A stretch of DNA of 64,000 nt from Allohahella sp002354735 (GCF_047946665.1 NZ_CP172312.1:2542001-2606000), one strand, 5' to 3'. Positions 33,588 to 41,485 are shown, numbered from the stretch's first letter. Notes: generated from the letters alone by a model not told the origin. Translations and numbers: made by a program.

Positions 33588-34004
33588 TCACTCTGGCAGC
33601 TTCATAAGCTTCACCTTGTTGGCCTCGCCGAAGTCCAGTTCGATTGCCGAACAGTCGGCATTCACAGTGCCTTCCATCATGTCGCCTTTTTTCGACTCGG
33701 GGTCAGCGTTCATGACAATGCGATCACCCTCGACAGTGTACGGACCTGTCCCCTTGTGAGTGCCAAAGAACATCATCTCGAAGGTCTTTGCCTCAGGGTT
33801 CAGGGACAACCTGGGCAACAGGTCCTCCGCATCCGCCTGTTGGCCATTGGCGATCATCTTGTCAAGCGTCGGCTGCATGGCGGCGGGATAGGCGTTCGGT
33901 GAGCGGAAGTTGCCTTTGCATTCTACGGCGTTGGCGAGGGGCGAGAGTGCAAGTATGATTAGCAAAGAGGCTGTAGCGAAGGTTCGATAGTTTATTGGCT
34001 TCAT
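33588..34004 (-). CDS. Small exported hypothetical protein
   Basis: A 138-residue protein with a clear signal peptide (SLLIILALSPLANAVE, cut near 26). The mature part has two Cys residues (VECKGNF and NADCSAIEL) that could form a disulfide, and ends in a beta-rich segment (GTGPYTVEGDRIVMNAD). I do not recognise the family. It is followed on the left side by the solute-binding gene about 110 bases away, so co-transcription is possible. Confidence 0.65.
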   Translation of the reverse strand: MKPINYRTFATASLLIILALSPLANAVECKGNFRSPNAYPAAMQPTLDKMIANGQQADAEDLLPRLSLNPEAKTFEMMFFGTHKGTGPYTVEGDRIVMNADPESKKGDMMEGTVNADCSAIELDFGEANKVKLMKLPE

Positions 34005-34663
34005 GGGAGGACCTCGGCATTAGTCGGCTGGGCAGTTGGATAAGTAGGCCGCTGCAGTTCTTCAAAGGGGGATGGCATCCTATCAAAGTCTCTGGTCCCT
34101 CGCACATTTGCTAAAATAAATAGGTTAGAATTAGATGGAGTACTGGTTATGTCTCTGCTACCTGAATCTGCTCGTGATCACAGATCAATCAGATTAGTTT
34201 TAGTACACTCAACTGGTGTTGAAGGATATCAGCATGGCTGCGCCGCATGGAATGTCTAGTAGCCGCGACACCTGCCGTAAGTGGTGCGACATCCCGGAGA
34301 GCACGGGAAACTGTCGTTGCGGTTAAGCCATTTGACGTGCACCCTGAGCGTAATTAAAGCAAACCGGCGCGTGATCAATCGCGACCCTGGAGGATTGAGG
34401 CGACAATCCTTTTCCAGCAGGAATCGATGTCCAACTGCGAGACCAACCCCGCTTAAGTAAAAGATAGATTGGTTCCTTGTAGTGCTGATAAGTATTGTTA
34501 TAACCCAACAGCGTTGTTTCTACAAATCGTCAATATGCTGAATTCTCAGTATTTTTCCCCGTTCAACTCGCCACTAGAGGGAGTATTCTTGACCACCTCA
34601 ACTCACTCCGGCGCAACGAGATCGAGAAGTTTCCGGTTAACCTAGCAATGAGGAGAACCTAGT
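34005..34663. other. Intergenic region between a hypothetical gene and the IS3 remnant
   Basis: About 660 bases, lower in GC than the flanks and with no long credible gene. I see one possible 30-residue Cys-rich frame (34234-34326) and no clear promoter, RNA gene or IS inverted repeat. This is consistent with insertion scars or decayed mobile DNA next to the IS3 remnant. Confidence 0.5.
34234..34326 (+). CDS. Possible 30-residue Cys-rich peptide
   Basis: The ATG at 34234 has AAGGA seven bases upstream. The frame ends at TAA with 30 residues and a Cys-dense tail: TCRKWCDIPESTGNCRCG. Four Cys in 17 residues is uncommon by chance, and the ribosome binding site is good, but I recognise no family and the frame is short enough to be accidental. 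It lies in decayed-looking DNA beside the IS3 remnant. Confidence 0.25.
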   Translation: MAAPHGMSSSRDTCRKWCDIPESTGNCRCG

Positions 34664-34927
34664 GTGACGAAGCGGTACACCGAAGAACAGATCGTTAGAG
34701 CTTTAGAGGACTACGCATCTGGGACTGAATCCGGAACAATCTGCGAACAGCTGGGAATAAGTCGCGCCACACTTTACAGCTGGCGGCGCAAATATGCGCA
34801 ACTAGGGGTAAAAGAAATATGGCGACTGCAGGAACTCGAGGCAGAGAACAGGAAGCTTAAAAAGATGCTGTCTGAACGGACAGTCGAACTTGAAGCGATG
34901 AAGGATGTTTGTGCAAAAAAGTGGTAA
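34664..34927 (+). CDS. IS3 transposase OrfA (helix-turn-helix)
   Basis: An 87-residue DNA-binding protein of IS3-type elements: KRYTEEQIVRALEDYASG, then a helix-turn-helix (EQLGISRATLYSWRRKY) and a leucine-zipper-like tail (LQELEAENRKLKKMLSE). The GTG start has AGGAG eight bases upstream. It ends just after the slippery heptamer used to make the OrfAB fusion. OrfA alone cannot transpose. Confidence 0.85.
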   Translation: MTKRYTEEQIVRALEDYASGTESGTICEQLGISRATLYSWRRKYAQLGVKEIWRLQELEAENRKLKKMLSERTVELEAMKDVCAKKW

Positions 34928-35235
34928 CGCCCGCCAATCGAAGGCAGATCGCTGCTCACTTGATCGACGAGCATCATGTGAGCAAACGTTCAGCTTTCAG
35001 ATTAGCGGGCATAAGCCGCACAGGATTTTACTATAAAGCAAAGGTCGAGAATAATGAGGCCTTGCTGAAGGCTCGGCTCAAGGCGCTGGCTACTCAGCGA
35101 CCGGACTTTGGCTATGTTCGGCTGCATAATATTCTTAAGGCTGAAGGGCTGGTGACTAACAAGAAGCGCACGTATCGACTTTACATTGAGGAAGGTCTAC
35201 AGGTCCATGCCAGGAGGCGGCAAGGATCGCGCTAG
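34909..35235 (+). pseudogene. IS3 transposase OrfB, truncated
   Basis: Residues ANRRQIAAHLIDEHHVSKRS and the YVRLHNILKAEGLVTNKKRT segment match the N-terminal HTH_21-type part of IS3 OrfB. The frame then ends with an altered tail (LQVHARRRQGSR) and no DDE domain follows. It is in the -1 frame relative to OrfA, as expected for the programmed frameshift. The product is not an active transposase. Confidence 0.8.
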
Positions 35236-35298
35236 AGAACAGTCTAAGTCCAGAGTACGCCGCCTAAGAGATAAAAAAATAACAGCTACGGATCCTGC

Positions 35299-36015
35299 TT
35301 AGTATAGGTACCCAGAATTGGACCAACTTCGCCTAATAACATGCCGTAGATCTTGCAGCCGGCCAGATTGGGCGATGACGGCGATAAAAATAATTCCATT
35401 ACCATCTCCACGGCGTGCCTTGGAAAGATCACCATGCCTGAAGGTGTCTTCTACACCCACAGCTGAGGGAAGTGTACCTGACCCAAGAAAGAACTGCATA
35501 TCCGTTCCTTTCTCCTCACGGCTTTCCACGATAACGGAGTATCCACTCAAGGATCCGAAATCTGCTTTTTCTAGATTGTCCAGATTTACCGCAGAGCGAT
35601 CAATTTTGTATTTTTCAGCCATCTCACGCAGAAATATGACCGCGCCCTCATCCACGCTAACCCCAAGACTTTGCATTTTCACATCCCAAAATGGAATAAA
35701 ATGCATTTCCGCGAATGGCGTATAGTTGGCGGGACTGCTAACCACCACTACGGGATACTTGCCTTTTACATTCGGCTGAACATTCACCCTCCACCGTGGA
35801 GCGATGTCAACGGCAATACGAACACCAAACTCAGGAAGCGTATGATACTCCAGCGTGCGTAGTGCAGGCTCCCAGTCGCGAGGCCTGGCAGAGACAGAAC
35901 CTGCTGTTATCAATCCTAGACAATAGACGCCGAGTATAATTATAACGCTAAACCTTGGGAATCTGATGAACTCAGTTATTGCGGCTAGCCACTTGATCAA
36001 GGAGTTGCTACTCAT
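35299..36015 (-). CDS. Membrane-anchored hypothetical protein, last gene of the toxin locus
   Basis: A 238-residue protein with one N-terminal membrane helix or signal (FSVIIILGVYCLGLITAGSV, about 23-42) and a soluble part after it containing RVNVQPNVKGKYPVVVVSS and a possible Ser/Asp/Lys-rich end. It resembles in outline the DcrB/PsbP-type small exported proteins, but I do not claim membership. It overlaps the preceding gene by four bases (ATGA), so it belongs to the same transcript as the toxin and immunity candidates. A periplasmic immunity or accessory role is possible. Confidence 0.6.
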   Translation of the reverse strand: MSSNSLIKWLAAITEFIRFPRFSVIIILGVYCLGLITAGSVSARPRDWEPALRTLEYHTLPEFGVRIAVDIAPRWRVNVQPNVKGKYPVVVVSSPANYTPFAEMHFIPFWDVKMQSLGVSVDEGAVIFLREMAEKYKIDRSAVNLDNLEKADFGSLSGYSVIVESREEKGTDMQFFLGSGTLPSAVGVEDTFRHGDLSKARRGDGNGIIFIAVIAQSGRLQDLRHVIRRSWSNSGYLY

Positions 36016-36380
36016 TTTGCAGGGACTTCATACTGGCCTTTGACAGCATTGAACAGTAACTCGTCTGCGTCAAGCTGCACCGACCATAGCGCATGCGGCA
36101 GCGCGAGCCGGAGAGCAGCAAGTGTGTCAGTCCAGTGTTCGAAAACACATATGTAATCATCAATATCTTCTTCAAATAGGTGATGTGGCAACTTCGTAGA
36201 ACCTTCAATTTTTTTTAGCGAATTAATAGGATAAAATGAGATTCCTTCACCACCTTTTTTACAAGCCAGCTTTGCTAATTCATGCTGGTTAGCAACAGCT
36301 AAAATTTTGACTGCAAGATTCTTTGCATTAGCGGAAAGAGGATGCTCGAATTCTGCTTTGTAATAAAGGCTTGTGCTCAT
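36012..36380 (-). CDS. Hypothetical protein in toxin-immunity position (second)
   Basis: A soluble protein of about 122 residues starting MSTSLYYKAEFEHPLSANAK. The earlier in-frame ATG at 36482 would overlap the previous gene, so 36380 is preferred. It has no signal peptide or membrane helix. Composition is AT-richer than the pilus genes, as is usual for exchangeable immunity genes. It lies five bases after the first immunity candidate and overlaps the next gene by four. No family recognised. Confidence 0.6.
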   Translation of the reverse strand: MSTSLYYKAEFEHPLSANAKNLAVKILAVANQHELAKLACKKGGEGISFYPINSLKKIEGSTKLPHHLFEEDIDDYICVFEHWTDTLAALRLALPHALWSVQLDADELLFNAVKGQYEVPAK

Positions 36381-36385
36381 TACTT

Positions 36386-36859
36386 TTAATCCTTTATGTC
36401 TGCAATAGGCAATAAAACCTGCTGCATATCTTCCACCACCACAATCAATCTTCCGAAGACCTCTTCGAACTCTTGATAACATCGAAACCCGGGACGGGGT
36501 ATAGGATCAAGTCCGAAACGCTTGGGGTAGAAATGGATCGAGCCGCCATAGACATTGCCATCTATGACAGGAGCTAACAGGAGATCGAGTCGCCCCAGAT
36601 CAAGGCTCATTCTTAAATTCAGGTTTAATGCAGCGTTATATGAGCTGCCTGAGGCCCACAGCTGAAAAAAACGCTCGCGTTTGAAATATTTAGCCTCGTA
36701 ACTAAGACGCTTGAGGATCTCGCCAACAATCTTTGGATCTTGTGGATGGAGCCGATCACTCATTTCAAACTGGTAATTGTCAGAAATGCTTTTATAGCGA
36801 TTCAGAAAATCGATGCTCTCTAACGCCTTCAGAAATTTATGGTCTCCTTCGGTGTGCAT
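36386..36859 (-). CDS. Probable immunity protein for the Tad-linked toxin
   Basis: A 157-residue soluble protein (MHTEGDHKFLKALESIDFLN onward) starting two bases after the toxin gene stops. Position directly behind a Hint-toxin gene on the same strand is the standard place for the cognate immunity gene. It is acidic/aromatic-rich in parts, lacks a signal peptide (consistent with neutralising a cytoplasmic nuclease) and has low GC. I do not recognise the fold. The immunity role is inferred from position and size only. Confidence 0.6.
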   Translation of the reverse strand: MHTEGDHKFLKALESIDFLNRYKSISDNYQFEMSDRLHPQDPKIVGEILKRLSYEAKYFKRERFFQLWASGSSYNAALNLNLRMSLDLGRLDLLLAPVIDGNVYGGSIHFYPKRFGLDPIPRPGFRCYQEFEEVFGRLIVVVEDMQQVLLPIADIKD

Positions 36860-36861
36860 AC

Positions 36862-39800
36862 CTACTCCGGCTTGAAAATTAGTTCTATATTATACTCTCG
36901 CGCTATTTCACGGTAGCGCTCGATATTTGGCGACGACAAGTTGGAATCTGGCAGCTCTAGCACTTGCTTCCCAGTTAGCACCTTTCCATCGAGTTCATCT
37001 TTATATTTATCTGATCTTATAACCATGCCTGCTGGATATTTCACGTTGAGTTCTTTCAGGTAATTACGGAAGGAGGCTTCTGTAATATCATCTAAATCCG
37101 TAGCCTTACGCGAAACTATAAGACCCTTTTCTGGATCGTACGAATCTAGGCGTTTCCCGTTCGCCAAATGTATCTCATGAAATTGATACCAATCGCTGTC
37201 ACGAGCCTTCTCATTAAATTTATTACCTCTAGCAATTGGCGAGTTCTTTTCGAAATAGTCCCTGCTTTTCCCATACTCGGTGGGATCTTTCGGCTCAGTC
37301 CCCTGCTTTCGTTTACGTGCAATATATTTGTCGTAATCAGCAATAGAATAGCCCGCTTTGCCAATGAGTGAAATTGCCTCTTCCCGGGTGAGGCCACCGG
37401 GATAGAAGCCGGAGAAATCTACGGGGCAATCGTTTAGGCTAGAAGCTCCCCCCGCATTGTGAACCCATACCTTGTCATGACCTGCAAAATAGCTTGGCGT
37501 CTCATGGACGCTAAAATTGAACACCTTCACAGGTGCGGCGACGAATTCCTTCTTAACTATCAGCAGGTCGTCAGCTGTCGTCGCTACTGGCGCATACTCT
37601 TGGAACTCTCTAGCCTCTACCCAACCGGAGCCCTGCTGCCATAGAGGGTGTTCGGCAGTTACTTTAAGCGTGGCGCCGGTCTCAAGTGTCAGGAGCCAAT
37701 AGCCTTCAGCTTTTCTATTAAAAGTTTCTGCGATGGCTTGGGGCTTATCAACGAAATCATGATCTGAGCGAGACCAAACAATATCTCCAACTTTCAAATT
37801 CTCTATCGGTCGCAGACCGTCAGGCGTAGCTATTAGCGTACCCGCCGTGAAGCTTGCCTGCGCAGAGGTTTTACAACGAAGGCCAGTATTATCGTCGAGG
37901 CCATCCCCGTCCGAGTCACGGCCTGCCTTCAAAGGGCCTACCGGAGGACTAGGAACGTCTGATCCGTTCCCATTAGGAACCTTGAATTCCGGAAGGTTGA
38001 TTGCGTTCCGTAACTTGTTGACCGCTACAAGACCTTTAGCCCCCAAGCCTCCTGGAACCAGATACATGGGATCCACGTGATACGTAATTGCTCGAATCGT
38101 ATCGCCAGGACCGCACTTGAAAGGAGCTATTAAGCTTTCAAGGCCAGCCATGCCAGAGGCTATGATCTCTTCCCGCGCCTGCCATAGATCAGAAACTTTC
38201 TGCATTGACGTTGCGAGGTTGCCAATCTGCTGGGCCAAAAGGTTGCTCGGGTGGTGGTCAATCACGACGAATTTCAACGTGTCGATTAGATAGCCCCAGG
38301 GGTCTTCAGTAGCCTCAGTAACCTCCTGATTAAACTTCCCTACGGCCTGGTCCCAAAGTTTAGTTATATCTGTCCACTGATCTACAAATCCCTCCTTCGC
38401 TGCCTCCAATAGCTCCCACGCCAAGTCGATCTGCTCGTCCTTAGTACCATTTTCGACTATTTCCTTTGCTTGGTCCCAGTCTGTAACATGTTTGCAAACG
38501 GAGCGATCAAAGGTGTCTATCGGTGGAGGCGTGCCAATGGGAATAGTTCCTGGCGGAACAATGTTGTCACCTGGGTGCGAAGGCGGCGTATCGACACATT
38601 GCTGCGGCCCTCCGTCGGAGGGGCTCGGCGGCGGCTGCAAAATACCCGGAATGCTACTTTGACCTGAAGTGGCCTCTAGAGGTGCGTCGGCGCTCATTAG
38701 CATCATTGGCATCGGGGTAGAAGCTACCTTGGCAGGTTTCTTTGCACCTGACCCTCCTTGTCCCCCGCTATTGCCTGTGCCTGAGGCTGCCTTATCTGCA
38801 CCCGAAGTGGGGCCGAACAGCTGCTTGAGAACTGGATCTTGCAGACCAACTGCCGCCGGCGCAAAAGCAGCAGGCTGGGCATCGAAACTGAGGCTGGCCG
38901 GTGCAACAGAGGCTTCCGGCTCAATAGCTTCACAGACGCCTGGATCGGCGCCATTGCCACCATCGCCTGGAATCTGACCGCCACCGGTATCCCCGCCGTC
39001 ATCGTCAGGATCTATACTCGGGCCATCGCCAGGGTTATAGCCGGCATTACCGCCGTCGTCGTCAGGGTTATCAATGCCGCCCGGCAACGGGCCGTAGCCA
39101 TCGCCATCCCCAATACCGCCGTCACCGCCACCATCGAGAACGTTGTTGGCCGATACGTTCGCTGCCGTCAGGAAGGGATTCGAGTGCATACGGACCAAAG
39201 CGGAAGCCTTGATTGGCAGGCGCACTGGGTCGGCTTTATAGAAATTCGCGTTGGCAGGATCGGCCACCTGCATAACAGCGCCAATGAGCGGCGCAATGAT
39301 GGGAACGCTGAGCTTGTAGCCGTAGGTCACTTCTATTTTGAGGAGGTTCGCATCCTGAATATTGACCTTGGAGCGACTACCAACCTCGGTCCCGCGCCGT
39401 TTCAGGTGATGGTTCGGAATCTGTTTTTGACCGTCAATCTCTGAGCCAAAATCCTGAAAAGCCTCTTGAGTCGGGTTGAGAACACGCAGTTGGGTACCTG
39501 AACCGATGCGCTGGCCGGGAAGCGCGGGCGTATTGATGTCGACGAGCGCTTTTGCATAGGCCTGCGTGAAGCTTGTATGGTCCTGGGTTGGGCCATACAG
39601 GCTTGCCATCCGCCTAGCGAGCTCTTCCTGCATGGGTGCTGGCACGCCATGCTGAACAGCGCCGATTCTGGCGGCTTCAAATGTAGCCTGATTGAGGATG
39701 GTTTTTGCGTTGTAGACGAGCGCAGCCTGTGTGCCACCAAGCACCAGAGGCAGAAGGGCAAGACAGGCGACCCAGAACTCGATAACGCCTGCACCCCGAC

Positions 39801-39942
39801 TTCCAAAATGTCTGCCGAAGCCAGACTGAAGCCGTTGCCGCTGATGGCGATTGAGCCGGATGTGGTTAGGAGAAGCTGACTTTCGGGCAGCCAGAGACCT
39901 GGCTGCGCTGGTGCCGCGTGTGACATCCCTGTTTGACTGCAT
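36862..39942 (-). CDS. TadE-like pilus protein fused to a Hint domain and C-terminal toxin
   Basis: A 1026-residue mosaic. Residues ~48-95 are a TadE-type minor-pilin segment (GAGVIEF, then a hydrophobic helix, then LNQATFEAARIGA). Residues ~270-335 are Gly/Asp-rich, and 340-480 are Pro/Ala/Ser-rich linker. Residues ~485-650 are helical, and a DSDGDGLDD calcium-binding-like motif is at 676-684. A pretoxin-Hint domain spans 697-829, starting at Ser 697 (ASFTAGTLIATPDGLRPIE), with TAEHPLW at 762-768 and ending VWVHN at 829. The C-terminal 197 residues contain NGKRLDSYDP and SRKATDLDD, resembling a PD-(D/E)xK-type nuclease toxin. It is the last pilus-side gene of the Tad operon and is followed by immunity candidates. 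AGGA lies nine bases ahead of the ATG. Confidence 0.85.
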   Translation of the reverse strand: MQSNRDVTRGTSAARSLAARKSASPNHIRLNRHQRQRLQSGFGRHFGSRGAGVIEFWVACLALLPLVLGGTQAALVYNAKTILNQATFEAARIGAVQHGVPAPMQEELARRMASLYGPTQDHTSFTQAYAKALVDINTPALPGQRIGSGTQLRVLNPTQEAFQDFGSEIDGQKQIPNHHLKRRGTEVGSRSKVNIQDANLLKIEVTYGYKLSVPIIAPLIGAVMQVADPANANFYKADPVRLPIKASALVRMHSNPFLTAANVSANNVLDGGGDGGIGDGDGYGPLPGGIDNPDDDGGNAGYNPGDGPSIDPDDDGGDTGGGQIPGDGGNGADPGVCEAIEPEASVAPASLSFDAQPAAFAPAAVGLQDPVLKQLFGPTSGADKAASGTGNSGGQGGSGAKKPAKVASTPMPMMLMSADAPLEATSGQSSIPGILQPPPSPSDGGPQQCVDTPPSHPGDNIVPPGTIPIGTPPPIDTFDRSVCKHVTDWDQAKEIVENGTKDEQIDLAWELLEAAKEGFVDQWTDITKLWDQAVGKFNQEVTEATEDPWGYLIDTLKFVVIDHHPSNLLAQQIGNLATSMQKVSDLWQAREEIIASGMAGLESLIAPFKCGPGDTIRAITYHVDPMYLVPGGLGAKGLVAVNKLRNAINLPEFKVPNGNGSDVPSPPVGPLKAGRDSDGDGLDDNTGLRCKTSAQASFTAGTLIATPDGLRPIENLKVGDIVWSRSDHDFVDKPQAIAETFNRKAEGYWLLTLETGATLKVTAEHPLWQQGSGWVEAREFQEYAPVATTADDLLIVKKEFVAAPVKVFNFSVHETPSYFAGHDKVWVHNAGGASSLNDCPVDFSGFYPGGLTREEAISLIGKAGYSIADYDKYIARKRKQGTEPKDPTEYGKSRDYFEKNSPIARGNKFNEKARDSDWYQFHEIHLANGKRLDSYDPEKGLIVSRKATDLDDITEASFRNYLKELNVKYPAGMVIRSDKYKDELDGKVLTGKQVLELPDSNLSSPNIERYREIAREYNIELIFKPE

Positions 39943-39961
39943 TGTACTGCGTCCTGTGCTG

Positions 39962-39989
39962 CGTACTGCTCATACGGCCTTTCTGGCCG
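39962..39989 (-). promoter_or_regulatory. Competing small hairpins ahead of the TadE-Hint-toxin gene
   Basis: In the 66-base gap between tadD and the toxin gene, CGTA-TGAGCAG-TACG (39962-39976, leftward reading) can form a hairpin whose loop contains TGAGCAG. An overlapping CGGCC-N5-GGCCG hairpin (39975-39989) competes with it. Neither has a T run. The gap and structures suggest that toxin expression is set separately from tadD, but this is speculative. Confidence 0.25.
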
Positions 39990-40008
39990 GTGCGAATTCT
40001 AACTGTTC

Positions 40009-40521
40009 TTATTGTGCTGAGAGCGCTGGTATATCTGCCATAGCCTGATCGAGGACCTTGTCGAGCAGGCCGAGTCTCACAGCCAACTGTTTGGTCGCAG
40101 GATCCCCAGGCTGAAGCCTGTCGTGGAGATAAACCAAGGCTTCTCTCGCTTCAAGCAGGTGGGCGGTTGCGAGGTTATTCCATGCCTTGGCAAAACCCTG
40201 ATCGCGATTGATGGCCTCTGTATAGGCTTCGCGCGCTTCGCTCATCCGTGTTTGATACATCAAAACGTTGCCTAGACGAAACCAGAGATAGGCTTGGCCG
40301 GCATCAAGTTTAGTCGCCTCGCGATACAAGCCTTCGGCCTTGACCCAGTCTCGGCGATAGTAGGCTTCATCAGCTTTGACGGTGAGATCGAGTACGGCCT
40401 GTCCCTGTGCATATGCAGCCAACTCGGCTTCATCAGCCTCTGACTTGGAGGACAATTGGGAACAACCGCTGAGCAAGCTCATCACGATGATCAAAAGAGA
40501 TATGCTTTGCTTTACATACAT
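40009..40521 (-). CDS. tadD: TadD-like TPR lipoprotein
   Basis: A 170-residue lipoprotein with signal peptide and lipobox LLSGC (Cys 20), followed by about three tetratricopeptide repeats (AEGLYREATKLDAGQAYLW, EAREAYTEAINRDQGFAKAW). TadD proteins act as pilotins or assembly factors for the Tad secretin. Its start overlaps the DUF192 gene by ten bases. It is the gene before the toxin. Confidence 0.85.
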   Translation of the reverse strand: MYVKQSISLLIIVMSLLSGCSQLSSKSEADEAELAAYAQGQAVLDLTVKADEAYYRRDWVKAEGLYREATKLDAGQAYLWFRLGNVLMYQTRMSEAREAYTEAINRDQGFAKAWNNLATAHLLEAREALVYLHDRLQPGDPATKQLAVRLGLLDKVLDQAMADIPALSAQ

Positions 40522-40835
40522 TTCAAAACTTCCTCTGGCTGCATTCCAACTCGCCAGCCCAATTCACCGACCTTACCTGCATTCAACTCCACCACCGAGC
40601 GGGCGCCGAAACAGAGACTCATACGCCAGGGCTTAAGCTGCTCACAGATTTTCACAATGCGCCGCTCTTTATCGAGATAAACCACATCGATAGCGAAGCG
40701 CATGAAAAACGTATGAACGCTGCTGCAGGGCGTAAACATGAGTGCCTCGCCTTCAGGCAGTGATGCCTTGCCCATGAGGCCACGGAGCCTACCGAAAAAG
40801 GTATCCGCTTCTCGAATGATCAAGCTAGACGCCAT
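40512..40835 (-). CDS. DUF192 family protein
   Basis: A DUF192 protein of about 107 residues (start ATG at 40835, giving MASSLIIREADTFFGRLRGL). Motifs GRLRGLMGK, FTPCSSVHTFFMRFAIDVVY and VVELNAGKVGELGWRVG are typical. The family's function is unknown, though members are often encoded in Tad loci, where they may help a partner protein fold or bind. The start overlaps the end of the lipoprotein gene by 11 bases and its end overlaps tadD by ten. Confidence 0.85.
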   Translation of the reverse strand: MASSLIIREADTFFGRLRGLMGKASLPEGEALMFTPCSSVHTFFMRFAIDVVYLDKERRIVKICEQLKPWRMSLCFGARSVVELNAGKVGELGWRVGMQPEEVLKCM

Positions 40836-41472
40836 CGGTTTCACCTTCAGCGCCAGTAGCCGGATCGGCTTCACCTTCGGTATCAGTACCTGCTCCTGGA
40901 TCTTCCGTTCCAGTCACGGGATCTATGGGCTCCTCAGTCGCATCCGGCGGCGGCTCAGCGGTAACCGATACTGACGTCGCCGCGCCACCGGGCGTGCCTG
41001 CTACGAATATATTGCCTTTGAACGTACATGAGAGGTTTACGCGCGCGATGAGGTTAATTTCGCCGGTGTATCGCCCTGTCCGCGTGTCGTAGGCTGGCAT
41101 CCCTGGGCCTAGCACGAGTTCTGAAGGATCAGCGACGCCATTACCATTGGCGTCGCTATAGACTTGAATGACATGGAAGCCGGTATAGCTATTACCAGTC
41201 AGGTCCGCGGTCACCCGCAAATCGATACCGCCCAACGGAGCACCTTCTTCATTCACCACCCGAGCGGTTAGATAGGTGTCGTTATAGTGGCCAGGGTTAA
41301 TGAGGCAGTTACCGTCCGCGTCATAACTTCCCTGCACTTCCCAATCTATGCTGGCCGGATCAAGGCTTACGCCGCTCCCAACCCGCACCTGCTGTTGAGC
41401 GTCATCGTTGTTGCATCCCACGAGTGCAATACTAATCAACGCGCCGATAGACAAGCCTTTCCATGGTTGCAT
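40825..41472 (-). CDS. Tad-locus lipoprotein with Ig-like and calcium-loop features
   Basis: A 215-residue lipoprotein. AGGAG lies seven bases ahead of the ATG at 41472, and the lipobox is LVGC (MQPWKGLSIGALISIALVGC). The body looks like a beta-sandwich, with SDANGNGVADPSE resembling an EF-hand or dockerin-like calcium loop. The C-terminal ~45 residues are Glu/Asp/Thr/Pro-rich. I do not recognise a family. Location between tadC and DUF192 implies a role in pilus assembly or surface display. Confidence 0.7.
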   Translation of the reverse strand: MQPWKGLSIGALISIALVGCNNDDAQQQVRVGSGVSLDPASIDWEVQGSYDADGNCLINPGHYNDTYLTARVVNEEGAPLGGIDLRVTADLTGNSYTGFHVIQVYSDANGNGVADPSELVLGPGMPAYDTRTGRYTGEINLIARVNLSCTFKGNIFVAGTPGGAATSVSVTAEPPPDATEEPIDPVTGTEDPGAGTDTEGEADPATGAEGETDGV

Positions 41473-41485
41473 ACAACTTCTCCTG

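Larger units (their letters stand above)
34664..35235 (+). mobile_element. IS3-family element, 3'-truncated
   Basis: An orfA gene is complete and is followed by an orfB that stops after about 108 residues, before any DDE catalytic motif. Normal orfB would continue for roughly 170 more residues. The A AAA AAG slippery heptamer (34915-34921) for the -1 frameshift is intact. Terminal inverted repeats are not visible, so the outer ends are uncertain. The element borders the immunity-gene end of the Tad toxin locus. Confidence 0.8.

Noticed and set aside
34323..34508. A 61-codon leftward frame in the decayed region
   Set aside because: It has no ribosome binding site, no recognisable domain and sits in DNA without other gene features.
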